Origin: an uncultured Emticicia sp.
GTDB lineage: Bacteria > Bacteroidota > Bacteroidia > Cytophagales > Spirosomataceae
Reading direction: 5' to 3'
Length of the DNA stretch: 64,000 nt
NCBI RefSeq assembly: GCF_937903345.1
Contig: NZ_CALCZQ010000008.1
Location: 62,001 to 126,000 of the forward strand
Shown in pieces: positions 25,723 through 34,110 of this stretch (positions within the stretch are counted from its first letter, which is position 1; each line of letters opens with the position of its first letter). The notes under the pieces were generated by a model. The model saw nothing but the letters and a program-made list of their open reading frames with translations, did not search any database and was not told the DNA's origin. A program made the translations under genes and the position numbers.

Positions 25723-27205
25723 ACAATTCATTGAACGCCTTTTCATACTTATCGCCAACCTTCCATTTTGGAGCAGTTGGACGGTCGGCAATTAAACGAG
25801 CTGAATACACGTAAGCCTGACAGAATTTTAGCAAATAATTATAATTAACTGATTCAGGGCTATCTGATACTTGGTGATAAAATTTATTAATTTCGGCATC
25901 AAAAGCCGTAAAACCTGGGGCAAAATCGGGTGAAGGGATGCCTTTTGCCGCCAAATTTACATTATCTGAACGGTCGAAAAGATTTTGTTCAGGAGCAGGG
26001 TCTGAGATTGCCGTAAGACCAAAAGCCCTTGCTCCTGCTTCTATCTGTGGTTGAGCATCAGTACGGTCAAGTCCGATAATGGTTACTTTTGTTGTATCGT
26101 TATAACCTGCACCATCGCAGTCGAGGCTATAAACACATTGTTTCAATGGAACAAGTGGATGTTCGGCATAATATTTACTTCCCAGCAGTCCTATTTCTTC
26201 GCCAGTGTAAGCAATGAATAAAATTGAACGCTTTGTTGGTTTTTGTGTTAAAGCTTTCACTGCTGATAAAATGGCAGTTGTTCCGAAAGCATTATCTCTT
26301 GCCCCATTAAAAATCGTATCGCTTTCGGTTACTCGACCACCTTTTTTACCAGTACCAACGTGGTCGAAGTGAGCAGTTAATACCACATATTCGTTTTTTA
26401 AAACTGGGTCAGAACCTTCTAAAACTCCTAAAACATTATAAGAAATCACGGTCTTTTTCGCGACTTCACTTACATTTAAGCTAAGCGTTGAAAGTGTTTC
26501 TTTGGCAAACTTTTTAATGTGGACATTGCTTACCCAAATATGTGGAATGTCCGAACTTGAAGAATTTTCAGGTGCTAAATTAAGTTTTTCACCACCCATA
26601 TAATTCGTAATAGCAGCCCACGGATATTTCAAATTATATAACTGAATAAAGGCCGCTGCCCCATTTTTTGCTGCAAAATCAACTTTTTTTGATGAACCTC
26701 TTAGGTTTTCGTTTGGGTCATCGCTATTTGGAATACCAAATTGAGCAATTACTATTTTTCCTTTTACGTCAATACCCTTATAATCATCTTGTTTGTCATC
26801 GACCCAACCATAGCCTACAAAAACAACCGGAACATTTTCCAGTTTTGTAGCTTTTCCGCTCAGCACAATAAAATCTTTTGTCCATTTTAGCGAGTCAGTT
26901 CCTACCAAAACCTCACCTTTTTTGGTTGGTTTTACCATTTCAAAAGGTACTGGTTGTAAAAAATCCTTTTGACCATTTGGAGTTTTTAGACCTTGTAAAC
27001 GGAAATTTTCAGCCACGTATCGGGCGGCCACATTATTAGTGATTTCGCCTGTTCGACGTCCCAGCATTTCATCCGATGCAATAAAGCGAATATGGGCTTC
27101 GATTTCATTTTTCGATAATTTGTATTCGGGCAATTTGTTGACTTTTTGGGCATTTGCTCCAAAAATGATGAAGGTTAGGAGTAGTAATAAATGTTTGATT
27201 TTCAT
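25712..27205 (-). CDS. M28 family zinc aminopeptidase with PA-domain insert
   Basis: A 497-residue exported peptidase (signal ends GANA, residue 19). A protease-associated-type insert lies between the N-terminal part and the catalytic half (about 115-255). The M28 metal ligands are visible in order: His and Asp in TAHFDHVGTG, Asp in NGARDNAFG, Glu pair in YTGEEIGLLGS, Asp in SLDCDGAG and His in NKFYHQVSDSP. Family members remove N-terminal residues or dipeptides. Because the downstream overlapping gene encodes a 5-oxoprolinase subunit, one plausible job is releasing amino acids, including pyroglutamate, from peptides; that is inference. It starts 60 bp after the DUF255 gene and may share its transcript. 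Confidence 0.9.
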   Translation of the reverse strand: MKIKHLLLLLTFIIFGANAQKVNKLPEYKLSKNEIEAHIRFIASDEMLGRRTGEITNNVAARYVAENFRLQGLKTPNGQKDFLQPVPFEMVKPTKKGEVLVGTDSLKWTKDFIVLSGKATKLENVPVVFVGYGWVDDKQDDYKGIDVKGKIVIAQFGIPNSDDPNENLRGSSKKVDFAAKNGAAAFIQLYNLKYPWAAITNYMGGEKLNLAPENSSSSDIPHIWVSNVHIKKFAKETLSTLSLNVSEVAKKTVISYNVLGVLEGSDPVLKNEYVVLTAHFDHVGTGKKGGRVTESDTIFNGARDNAFGTTAILSAVKALTQKPTKRSILFIAYTGEEIGLLGSKYYAEHPLVPLKQCVYSLDCDGAGYNDTTKVTIIGLDRTDAQPQIEAGARAFGLTAISDPAPEQNLFDRSDNVNLAAKGIPSPDFAPGFTAFDAEINKFYHQVSDSPESVNYNYLLKFCQAYVYSARLIADRPTAPKWKVGDKYEKAFNELYGK

Positions 27206-27265
27206 TTTGATGATAGATGTTTTTATTTGAAAATATTTAGATTTTGAGCAATCTAGAAAATTGCT

Positions 27266-29299
27266 CTACTGCATTAGTTCTAAAGCCTTAACCACTTTGG
27301 TTGTTGGTAATTGACAAGTTTTATCAAAACATACATAAATCGTTGTTTCTCCATTTTGTGCCGTTCTATTTTGTAAAAGTGGCAGTTTAGAGTCGGTTTC
27401 AGTGCCTACAAAAACTTTATTGAGCATAAAATCTTCATCAATTTGTTTTCGTATTTCTTTTAAATTACTACCAACAATGGCAACTTCGGCAGTTGGTTTG
27501 GTGTGTTGGCTTGCTAAACACGCCCATTGCGTTACCCATTGAGGGTCGGTCAGAACGATACGTTTTATTTTTGCCAACATCAAATTACTGATTTCTATAA
27601 AATCATTTCTACCGAGCAAAAGTCCTAAATTATAAAGATTAACAGCCATCATTGAGTTTGATGCAGGAATCACATTATCGAAAATTTCTTTTTTTCGAGC
27701 AATCAATTCTTCGCCCTGACTATCAGTAAAGTAGAAAAATTCATCTTCGACATCGTAGAAATTGGCTATCGTATAATCAGTCAATAGTTCAGCTTCTTTT
27801 ATCCAAATTTCATCAAAAGTTACTTGATAAAGGGCAGTATAAGCATCAATCACACTGGCATAATCTTCGAGATATGCCACGATATTTGCTTTATTATTTT
27901 TGTAGTTGTGCCAAAGTCCACGCCCTTCTGCACCATCTTCGGAAGTAGTTTTGATGCTCATTTTTTCTTTGATGAAATTTGCATTTTGCAAGGCCAATTC
28001 CAAAAACTTAGGCGTATTGAGATAGCGATAAGCATCCACTAAACCTTTGAGCATCAAACCATTCCACGAACACAAGATTTTATCGTCAAGTCCTGGACGA
28101 ATTCTTTTTGCTCGATAATCAAAGAGTTTTTGCTTGATTTCTTGATTCAACGGAAAACCATTATCCATGAAATCACGCTCTTCGAGATGCACCACATTAT
28201 TGCCGTGTTCCCAATTCCCGTGTTCCGAAAACTCAAAAGTTTCACAGAATGGAGCGGCATTTTCACCCAAAATTGCTTCAATTTCCGATTTCTTCCATAT
28301 ATAGAACTTTCCTTCTTCGCCCTCACTATCAGCATCTAAAGCCGAGTAAAAACCGCCTTCCTCGCACATCATTTCTCGTTCGAGCCAATCGATAGTTTCG
28401 CTTACTTTGGCTTTGTAAAATTCGTCGGGCTGGCCTTCTGATTTTGTTAGGCCGTAAGCTTCGGCATAGAGCGAAACTAATTGTCCGTTATCGTAAAGCA
28501 TTTTCTCGAAGTGCGGTACTTTCCAATCTTCATCGGTCGAGTAACGAGTCCAACCGCCACCTATGGTATCATAAATTCCGCCCAAAGCTATTCTATTAAG
28601 TGTATGAATGAGGTGCTGATAGGCTCGTTTATCTTTAGTAATGGTATAATATCTGAGCAAAAACTTCCAAATACTCGGCATCGGGAATTTTGGACTGCGA
28701 TTCATGCCGCCTTTCTCGAAATCAAAATCTTTGTGTAAGCGATTAAAAATCGTAGTGAGTTCGTCTTCCGAAATCTTTAATCCTTCATCCGTAATATCCA
28801 TTTGATATTTATCGCTCTCTTTGGTGTGCATATTTTGCGTGAAACCTTCGGCCGATTTTTGCAGCTTTTCACGGTCATTTTTGAAGGCATTACTGATGCT
28901 TTCGACCAAATTTGCCCAATTAGGTGCAGGAAAATAGGTACCACCATAAAATGGCTTGGCATCGGGCATCAAAAAAACATTGAGCGGCCAACCGCCACGC
29001 AGCCCCATTGCTTGCAGAGCATCCATATAAATCGCATCGACATCGGGGCGTTCTTCACGGTCAACTTTGATGCAGACCAAATGCTCGTTCATGATTTCGG
29101 CAATCTGTTCGTTCTCGAAAGATTCTCGCTCCATGACGTGACACCAATGGCAAGCCGAATAACCAATACTCACCAAAATTGGCTTGTCTTCGGCTTTGGC
29201 TTTTTGCAAGGCTTCTTCTCCCCACGGAAACCATTCAACGGGATTATGGGCGTGTTGAAGTAGATATGGACTTGTTTCGTTGATGAGTTTATTATGCAT
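27266..29299 (-). CDS. DUF255 thioredoxin-domain protein (YyaL/SPATA20 family)
   Basis: A 677-residue protein of the YyaL/spermatogenesis-associated-protein-20 family. The N-terminal thioredoxin-like domain (about 1-165) has NPVEWFPWGEEAL and the CHWC-type pair Cys50/Cys53 in GYSACHWCHVMERESF. The remainder is an alpha/alpha-barrel resembling glycosidase or N-acyl-glucosamine-epimerase folds, with RYSTDEDWKVPHFEKMLYDN and LCSWNGLMLKGLVDAYR. No signal peptide is seen, so it is cytosolic. The biochemical role of the family is not settled. It is upstream of the M28 peptidase on the same strand. Confidence 0.9.
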   Translation of the reverse strand: MHNKLINETSPYLLQHAHNPVEWFPWGEEALQKAKAEDKPILVSIGYSACHWCHVMERESFENEQIAEIMNEHLVCIKVDREERPDVDAIYMDALQAMGLRGGWPLNVFLMPDAKPFYGGTYFPAPNWANLVESISNAFKNDREKLQKSAEGFTQNMHTKESDKYQMDITDEGLKISEDELTTIFNRLHKDFDFEKGGMNRSPKFPMPSIWKFLLRYYTITKDKRAYQHLIHTLNRIALGGIYDTIGGGWTRYSTDEDWKVPHFEKMLYDNGQLVSLYAEAYGLTKSEGQPDEFYKAKVSETIDWLEREMMCEEGGFYSALDADSEGEEGKFYIWKKSEIEAILGENAAPFCETFEFSEHGNWEHGNNVVHLEERDFMDNGFPLNQEIKQKLFDYRAKRIRPGLDDKILCSWNGLMLKGLVDAYRYLNTPKFLELALQNANFIKEKMSIKTTSEDGAEGRGLWHNYKNNKANIVAYLEDYASVIDAYTALYQVTFDEIWIKEAELLTDYTIANFYDVEDEFFYFTDSQGEELIARKKEIFDNVIPASNSMMAVNLYNLGLLLGRNDFIEISNLMLAKIKRIVLTDPQWVTQWACLASQHTKPTAEVAIVGSNLKEIRKQIDEDFMLNKVFVGTETDSKLPLLQNRTAQNGETTIYVCFDKTCQLPTTKVVKALELMQ

Positions 29300-29320
29300 G
29301 ATTTTTGATTGGATACTTTA

Positions 29321-29555
29321 ATATTTCTTTTTTTTGAAGCCTTGCTAACAACGGGAATGAATTTTTTTTGTTCCCTCAGAGTCTCCGTTTTTCACGGGAC
29401 TCTGAGGCATTGGTCTATATTTTTGGATAAATATTTTGCACTCCTTTTTCGCATAAACCCTCGCCCTCAGAGTCTCCTACGTGCCTTCGGGAGACTCTGA
29501 GGGAACGGAATATTTCTTTTTTTGAAGCCTTGCTAATAACTGGAATGAATTTTTT
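29321..29555. repeat. Compound intergenic repeat: direct repeats flanking two palindromes
   Basis: Two direct copies with the core GAAGCCTTGCTAAYAACKGG (ambiguous bases where they differ) lie at 29321-29369 and 29510-29555. Between them are two palindromes. The first has arms CCTCAGAGTC (29374-29383) and GACTCTGAGG (29398-29407). The second has 14-bp arms CCCTCAGAGTCTCC (29464-29477) and GGAGACTCTGAGGG (29490-29503). The outer arms also pair over 17 bp (29370-29386 with 29490-29506). No ORF is convincing in this gap. It looks like a small non-coding repeat element or a duplicated terminator-like unit. Confidence 0.75.
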
Positions 29556-29600
29556 AACTCTTTTCAAAATTAATTTTAAAATAAGTTCACAAACAAAATT

Positions 29601-31235
29601 TCAATCCACTACAATCTTCTTGCTCCCAGCTAAAACTTTCAAAAAATAAAGGCCAGCAGATAAACTACTAATATTCAAAAACATAACATTCTCCCTCTGA
29701 AACAAACTCATTTTTTCTTGCAGCACTTTTTTGCCATTTACGTCAAAAATCTCAACTGGAACTTGTTGCTCTTTTGTGCTAAAAATTTTAAGTTGAATTT
29801 GGTCAGAAGCTGGGTTGGGAGAAACTTCAAAATTGGTGATTGTTGGTTCATTGGCGAGCAATGTCATATCAAATTTACACAGAAAAACCTCGTAGCCTTT
29901 GAGGGTGATATTTTGGCGGTAATTTTTGTAAGCTACTTCAATCGTAACGACTTCGTTTTCGTCTTTGGCGTAAGGGTTATGGGCAGCAACCAGCAATTCA
30001 TTACCTTTGGCAACAGCTCGCCAAATTGGTTTTCGGGTATCTACATAATCACGGGCGGTTGTCTGAATTACTAATTCATAATAGCCAGTAAACATCTCTT
30101 TGTACTGCGAAAGTCGGTGTAAACCATTGATAAAATGCTCGTAAGTGGCATAATTTTCATTATTGCTGAAAGTACCAGGGTCGTCCCAAAGCCACAAACC
30201 TTTTGCACCTGAAAAAAATGGAAAAATAGCCGTTGCCTCGGCCATAAATGGACGAATAAATTTCTTGACAAACTGCGTTGTATAACTAAACCGAAGCCAA
30301 ACAAATGGAATGATTGGCTTGCTCGTCCAAGCTCTATTTACTTCAATTTGAAACAAAAAATAGGCTAAATAATCAGTTGCAAGCGGATTGGGGTAATCAT
30401 AATAATAATAAGCGGCTGGACTATAAAAATCTTGCTTATCAAATGCAGTTCCTCCGAGAGCATTCTTAGAAAAATCATAATTGATATAATTTAAGAGAGA
30501 AACGTCTGAAGTCCATTTTTGCCAAGAATTTCCTGTAATATTGATGTATGTATTCAAAATCGGAGCATCAGAATAACCGCCAATTTTGGTATTATTGCTT
30601 GCATATTTCTTTGTTTCGGCAAATACTTGACCATATAATGCTTGAATGTCTTTTTTATATTGATTAATAAAGGACTGATTATCAAGATTTCTGTAAGCAA
30701 GTGGTGTTGTTGGATGATTTTTTAAAATTAAAATCGAATCATTTGATTTTATTTGAAGTTCAATATCAGGGACAAATAAATCAAAATCAGCGATACCCGT
30801 TCCTGCCGAACTCGTAAAATTATTGGCAAAACCTGCCATATCGTTTCGCCACTTATTTTTGTACAATTCAATATTATTACCCCACGGACTTTTGATTGTT
30901 TCCCACGGCTGATTGGCCGACGGATAGCCAGTGCCATACCAAACAGCAGCACGTTGATTTGTTGGCAAATCAGCATCATTTCCATCTGAAGTAGCCAAGT
31001 GACTAAAACCATGCTTGAGCGGCTGTTTCTGAGAATCGCCAAAGCGAGGGCCACCATAAACGATTGAAAAGGGCAAAGTGAATTCTGGGAATTTCTGCCA
31101 CTCAATCGAACGATTTTGGGTAGTTGGTTTCAATAAAAACGAACTAAGCTCACAAGAATTTTGGGCAACGATTTCTAACTCAATACAAAACAAAAAAAGT
31201 AACCCATAAACGTATTTACTGTGTCGTAATTTCAT
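29601..31235 (-). CDS. T9SS-exported protein of unknown function
   Basis: A 544-residue protein (from the ATG at 31235) with a signal peptide ending IVA. The C-terminal 80 residues are a type A T9SS sorting domain: EVSPNPASDQIQLKIF, VEIFDVNGKKVLQEK and LSAGLYFLKVLAGSKKIVVD (each seen separately). The large middle region contains many aromatic residues and reads like a glycosidase-type barrel (for example FVWLRFSYTTQFVKKF and GAKGLWLWDDPG), but I cannot name a family. It would be secreted or anchored on the cell surface. The start overlaps the end of the NUDIX gene by 20 bp, so the two are probably co-expressed. Confidence 0.8.
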   Translation of the reverse strand: MKLRHSKYVYGLLFLFCIELEIVAQNSCELSSFLLKPTTQNRSIEWQKFPEFTLPFSIVYGGPRFGDSQKQPLKHGFSHLATSDGNDADLPTNQRAAVWYGTGYPSANQPWETIKSPWGNNIELYKNKWRNDMAGFANNFTSSAGTGIADFDLFVPDIELQIKSNDSILILKNHPTTPLAYRNLDNQSFINQYKKDIQALYGQVFAETKKYASNNTKIGGYSDAPILNTYINITGNSWQKWTSDVSLLNYINYDFSKNALGGTAFDKQDFYSPAAYYYYDYPNPLATDYLAYFLFQIEVNRAWTSKPIIPFVWLRFSYTTQFVKKFIRPFMAEATAIFPFFSGAKGLWLWDDPGTFSNNENYATYEHFINGLHRLSQYKEMFTGYYELVIQTTARDYVDTRKPIWRAVAKGNELLVAAHNPYAKDENEVVTIEVAYKNYRQNITLKGYEVFLCKFDMTLLANEPTITNFEVSPNPASDQIQLKIFSTKEQQVPVEIFDVNGKKVLQEKMSLFQRENVMFLNISSLSAGLYFLKVLAGSKKIVVD

Positions 31236-31908
31236 GTTTTTCTTTGAGTTGGTCAATCACATATCTGATTGAACTGTAGGAGTTGAGCAATGCAGTTTGC
31301 ACCTCTTTTTCGGTCATCCACTCTAATTTTTCAATTCCTTCTTCGATCTGTGGCTTTATATTGGATTCGTCAGTGCAGTTCATCCTATACCACTTCGTTC
31401 GTTTCAAAATCTTCCGATTACCCATCGTATAGGTATGCCACGTTGTACAAAGTTTTTCGCTTAACTTTACTTTAATTCCGCATTCCTCTTCTACTTCTCT
31501 CTCAGCAGTTTGTTTAGCTTTTTCGTTATAGTCACGTTTTCCTTTTGGCAAATCCCATTTCCCCAAACGATACATCATCAAAACTTTTTGTTCTTCATTA
31601 AAAACAACTCCACCCGCTGCTTTCACAACTTTGTAAAAGTTTTTTATCTGCGTTTCGATGGCTGGCTTATTTCCTACCACGAGCGTAACTGACTGATAAA
31701 CAACCTCTTTTGATTGCTGAATTAGATTAAAAAACTTTTCAATCGTTGCTTCAGAGGCATTTAAAATTATAACGTGTCCACACATTTTTTTTAGACTCAA
31801 AGATTCTAATCGAGCATCAATCATTATATCAAAATCATTGCCGTGTAGGTGCTTAAATTTTTTACTGTTTACAATTCTAACTAATTTGTCGTCAATAAAA
31901 ATAACCAT
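31216..31908 (-). CDS. NUDIX hydrolase
   Basis: A cytosolic NUDIX pyrophosphatase of 230 residues from the ATG at 31908. The NUDIX box Gx5Ex7REUxEExG is complete, running from Gly123 to Gly144 (GKRDYNEKA... REVEEECG). An extra N-terminal region of about 95 residues precedes it and has no domain I recognise. An in-frame start at 31941 would add 11 residues; the downstream ATG is preferred because MVIFIDDKLVRIV looks like a folded beta-strand start. The substrate cannot be predicted. It precedes and overlaps the T9SS cargo gene. Confidence 0.85.
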   Translation of the reverse strand: MVIFIDDKLVRIVNSKKFKHLHGNDFDIMIDARLESLSLKKMCGHVIILNASEATIEKFFNLIQQSKEVVYQSVTLVVGNKPAIETQIKNFYKVVKAAGGVVFNEEQKVLMMYRLGKWDLPKGKRDYNEKAKQTAEREVEEECGIKVKLSEKLCTTWHTYTMGNRKILKRTKWYRMNCTDESNIKPQIEEGIEKLEWMTEKEVQTALLNSYSSIRYVIDQLKEKHEITTQ

Positions 31909-32077
31909 GAGGATTTTAGAAAAAAAGTGATTAGAAGGCAAAGTTCGGAATTTTTTTGGAAGTAATTAGAGAGATGAAAAAATTATAATATTGTTTTTGC
32001 ATAATTTCTGATTAAAATATTTTATTTTGCATCCTAATAATCATCCAAACCCTAGGAAATGAGGGTTTAACCTTTAA

Positions 32078-33358
32078 ATGGAAATTTTAATAATCCTTTT
32101 TTTAGTCATTCTTAATGGTATTTTCTCCATGTCGGAGATAGCCCTAATCTCCTCTCGAAAAACAAAACTTGAAATAGCAAGCAAAAACGGAGACCGCAGA
32201 GCAGCCGCAGCTCTCGAACTCGCAAATTCTCCCAATCGCTTTCTTTCTACTGTTCAAATTGGTATCACGCTTATCAGTATTTTGACCGGTATTTTTTCAG
32301 GCAATACGCTCACAATTGGCATTCAATATTTTCTTACAGGGCTTGGTCTTGAACTAAAATATGCAGATAACATCGCAGTTGGAATAGTAGTGGTTATCAT
32401 TGGTTTTGTACAATTAGTTTTAGGTGAATTGGTACCGAAACGAATCGGAATGTCGAATCCAGAAGGAATTGCAAAGACAATGGCTGCTCCAATGAATGTT
32501 TTATCAACGATAACCTCTCCTTTCATCTGGCTTTTGACAAAATGTAGCGACTTAATTATCAAACTTCTGGGAATTGGAGTTTCTGACAGCTCGGTAACTG
32601 AAGAAGAGATAAAATCAATGATTCAAGAAGGAACAACTGGAGGTGCAATTGATGAAATCGAACAGGAAATCGTACAAAATGTATTTCATTTGGGTGATAG
32701 GAAAATCACTTCATTAATGACCAATCGTAGTGATTTGACTTATCTGGACTTAGAAGATTCGATTCAAGAAAACATTGAAAAAATTATTGAAACCAAACAC
32801 TCGGTTTATCCGATTTGTAAAGATGGAATTGATAATATCACTGGTCTTTTATATATTAAAGATTTGCTTGGCAAAGACTTAGGTACTGAATTACAGCATC
32901 TAGCTCATCTTGGAAAAGAACCTTTGTTTATTCCTGAAAACAATCAAGCCTATCAAGCCTTGGAAAAATTTAGGGAAGAACGTATTCACATGGGAATTAT
33001 CCTGGATGAATACGGCAGTGTGATGGGTATTATTACCCTCAACGATATTTTGGATGCGTTGGTTGGAGATATTTCTATGGATGATGAGTTTGAATACGAT
33101 ATATTTGAGCGTGAAGACGGCAGTTTCTTGGTAGATGCCTCACTCCCATTCGATGATTTCCTAAATCAATTTGAAATTGTAATAAATAATCGCAAAGAAT
33201 ATACAGGTTTTGATACGCTTGGAGGGTTTGCCCTACATATTTTACAGGAAATTCCTGACACAGGAGACAAGTTTGAGTGGGAAGATTACGAATTTGAAAT
33301 TATAGATATGGACAAAAATCGTATTGATAAAATTTTGTTGAAGAAAAAGGAAGAATAG
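32078..33358 (+). CDS. CNNM/CorC-type membrane protein with CBS pair (hemolysin family)
   Basis: A 426-residue inner-membrane protein of the UPF0053/CNNM family, linked to divalent cation (Mg/Co) transport. An N-terminal DUF21 membrane domain (about 1-190) contains MSEIALISSRKTKLE and QIGITLISILTGIFSG. A tandem CBS pair follows (about 205-330; SVYPICKDG, IHMGIILDEYGSVMGIITLN), and a C-terminal CorC/HlyC domain (about 345-420; YTGFDTLGGFALHIL). All three modules are intact. It stands alone, 46 bp upstream of pyrE on the same strand, so read-through is likely. Confidence 0.92.
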   Translation: MEILIILFLVILNGIFSMSEIALISSRKTKLEIASKNGDRRAAAALELANSPNRFLSTVQIGITLISILTGIFSGNTLTIGIQYFLTGLGLELKYADNIAVGIVVVIIGFVQLVLGELVPKRIGMSNPEGIAKTMAAPMNVLSTITSPFIWLLTKCSDLIIKLLGIGVSDSSVTEEEIKSMIQEGTTGGAIDEIEQEIVQNVFHLGDRKITSLMTNRSDLTYLDLEDSIQENIEKIIETKHSVYPICKDGIDNITGLLYIKDLLGKDLGTELQHLAHLGKEPLFIPENNQAYQALEKFREERIHMGIILDEYGSVMGIITLNDILDALVGDISMDDEFEYDIFEREDGSFLVDASLPFDDFLNQFEIVINNRKEYTGFDTLGGFALHILQEIPDTGDKFEWEDYEFEIIDMDKNRIDKILLKKKEE

Positions 33359-33403
33359 TCAGCAGTCCACAGAAAAAAACATTACCTTTTTTTATTAAAA
33401 TTC

Positions 33404-34033
33404 ATGACCGTATCTCAAAAAATTGCCTCGTTATTATTAGAAACAAAGGCAGTAAAATTAAGTCCTGCACAACCATTTAAATGGAGTTCGGGTTGGAACT
33501 CGCCCATCTACTGCGATAACCGTGTGACCTTATCATTTGTCGAAGGACGTACTTTTATAAAGAAATCTTTGGCAAAAGCAATCAAGAAACACTTTCCTGA
33601 TGCAACTTTGGTGGCAGGAGTTGCTACGGCTGGAATTCCGCAAGGAGCTTTGGTTGCGGATGTTTTGGGTTTGCCATTTGCGTATGTTCGTCCGAAACCT
33701 AAAGAGCATGGTATGGGAAATCAGATTGAAGGACGCATTGAAAAAGGACAAAAAGTTGTAGTTGTGGAAGATCTGATTTCAACTGGTGGAAGCTCATTAA
33801 AAGTAGTTGAAGCTCTTCGTGAGGCAGGTATTGAAGTTGTTGGAATGGTGGCTATATTTACTTACGGTTTTAAAGCGGCTGATAAAAACTTTGAAGATAA
33901 GAGTGTAAAATTGGTGACTTTAAGCCACTACAATGCCCTCATTGAACAAGCAATTGCCCAAAACTATATCTCAGCCGATTCGTTGGAATCATTAAAAAAA
34001 TGGAGACGCAATCCCGAAAAATGGGGCGTTTGA
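33404..34033 (+). CDS. pyrE: Orotate phosphoribosyltransferase
   Basis: Catalyses orotate + PRPP to OMP in pyrimidine synthesis, in the cytosol. The PRPP-binding loop VVVVEDLISTGGS is at residues 118-130; WNSPIYCDNR (31-40), ATAGIPQGALVA (74-85) and RPKPKEHGMGN (96-106) are the other conserved active-site segments. Length 209 residues is standard. It is followed by a hairpin terminator. No other pyr genes are near. Confidence 0.95.
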   Translation: MTVSQKIASLLLETKAVKLSPAQPFKWSSGWNSPIYCDNRVTLSFVEGRTFIKKSLAKAIKKHFPDATLVAGVATAGIPQGALVADVLGLPFAYVRPKPKEHGMGNQIEGRIEKGQKVVVVEDLISTGGSSLKVVEALREAGIEVVGMVAIFTYGFKAADKNFEDKSVKLVTLSHYNALIEQAIAQNYISADSLESLKKWRRNPEKWGV

Positions 34034-34053
34034 TGCTGATTCACTATTCCTTA

Positions 34054-34086
34054 AAAAGGTTTGATATTTAACACATTAAACCTTTT
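34054..34086. terminator. Terminator hairpin between pyrE and the adhesin-like gene
   Basis: AAAAGGTTT (34054-34062) pairs with AAACCTTTT (34078-34086). It lies between two convergent genes and can serve both. Confidence 0.7.
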
Positions 34087-34110
34087 ATAAATTCTACAAA
34101 CAACCATAAA

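Noticed and set aside
28802..29263. 153-codon plus-strand ORF inside the DUF255 gene
   Set aside because: It is antisense to a clear, fully conserved gene and resembles no protein; typical of shadow frames.
29370..29506. Possible CRISPR array from the repeated CCTCAGAGTC units
   Set aside because: Only two palindromic units with unequal spacing and no cas genes; better explained as an intergenic repeat element.
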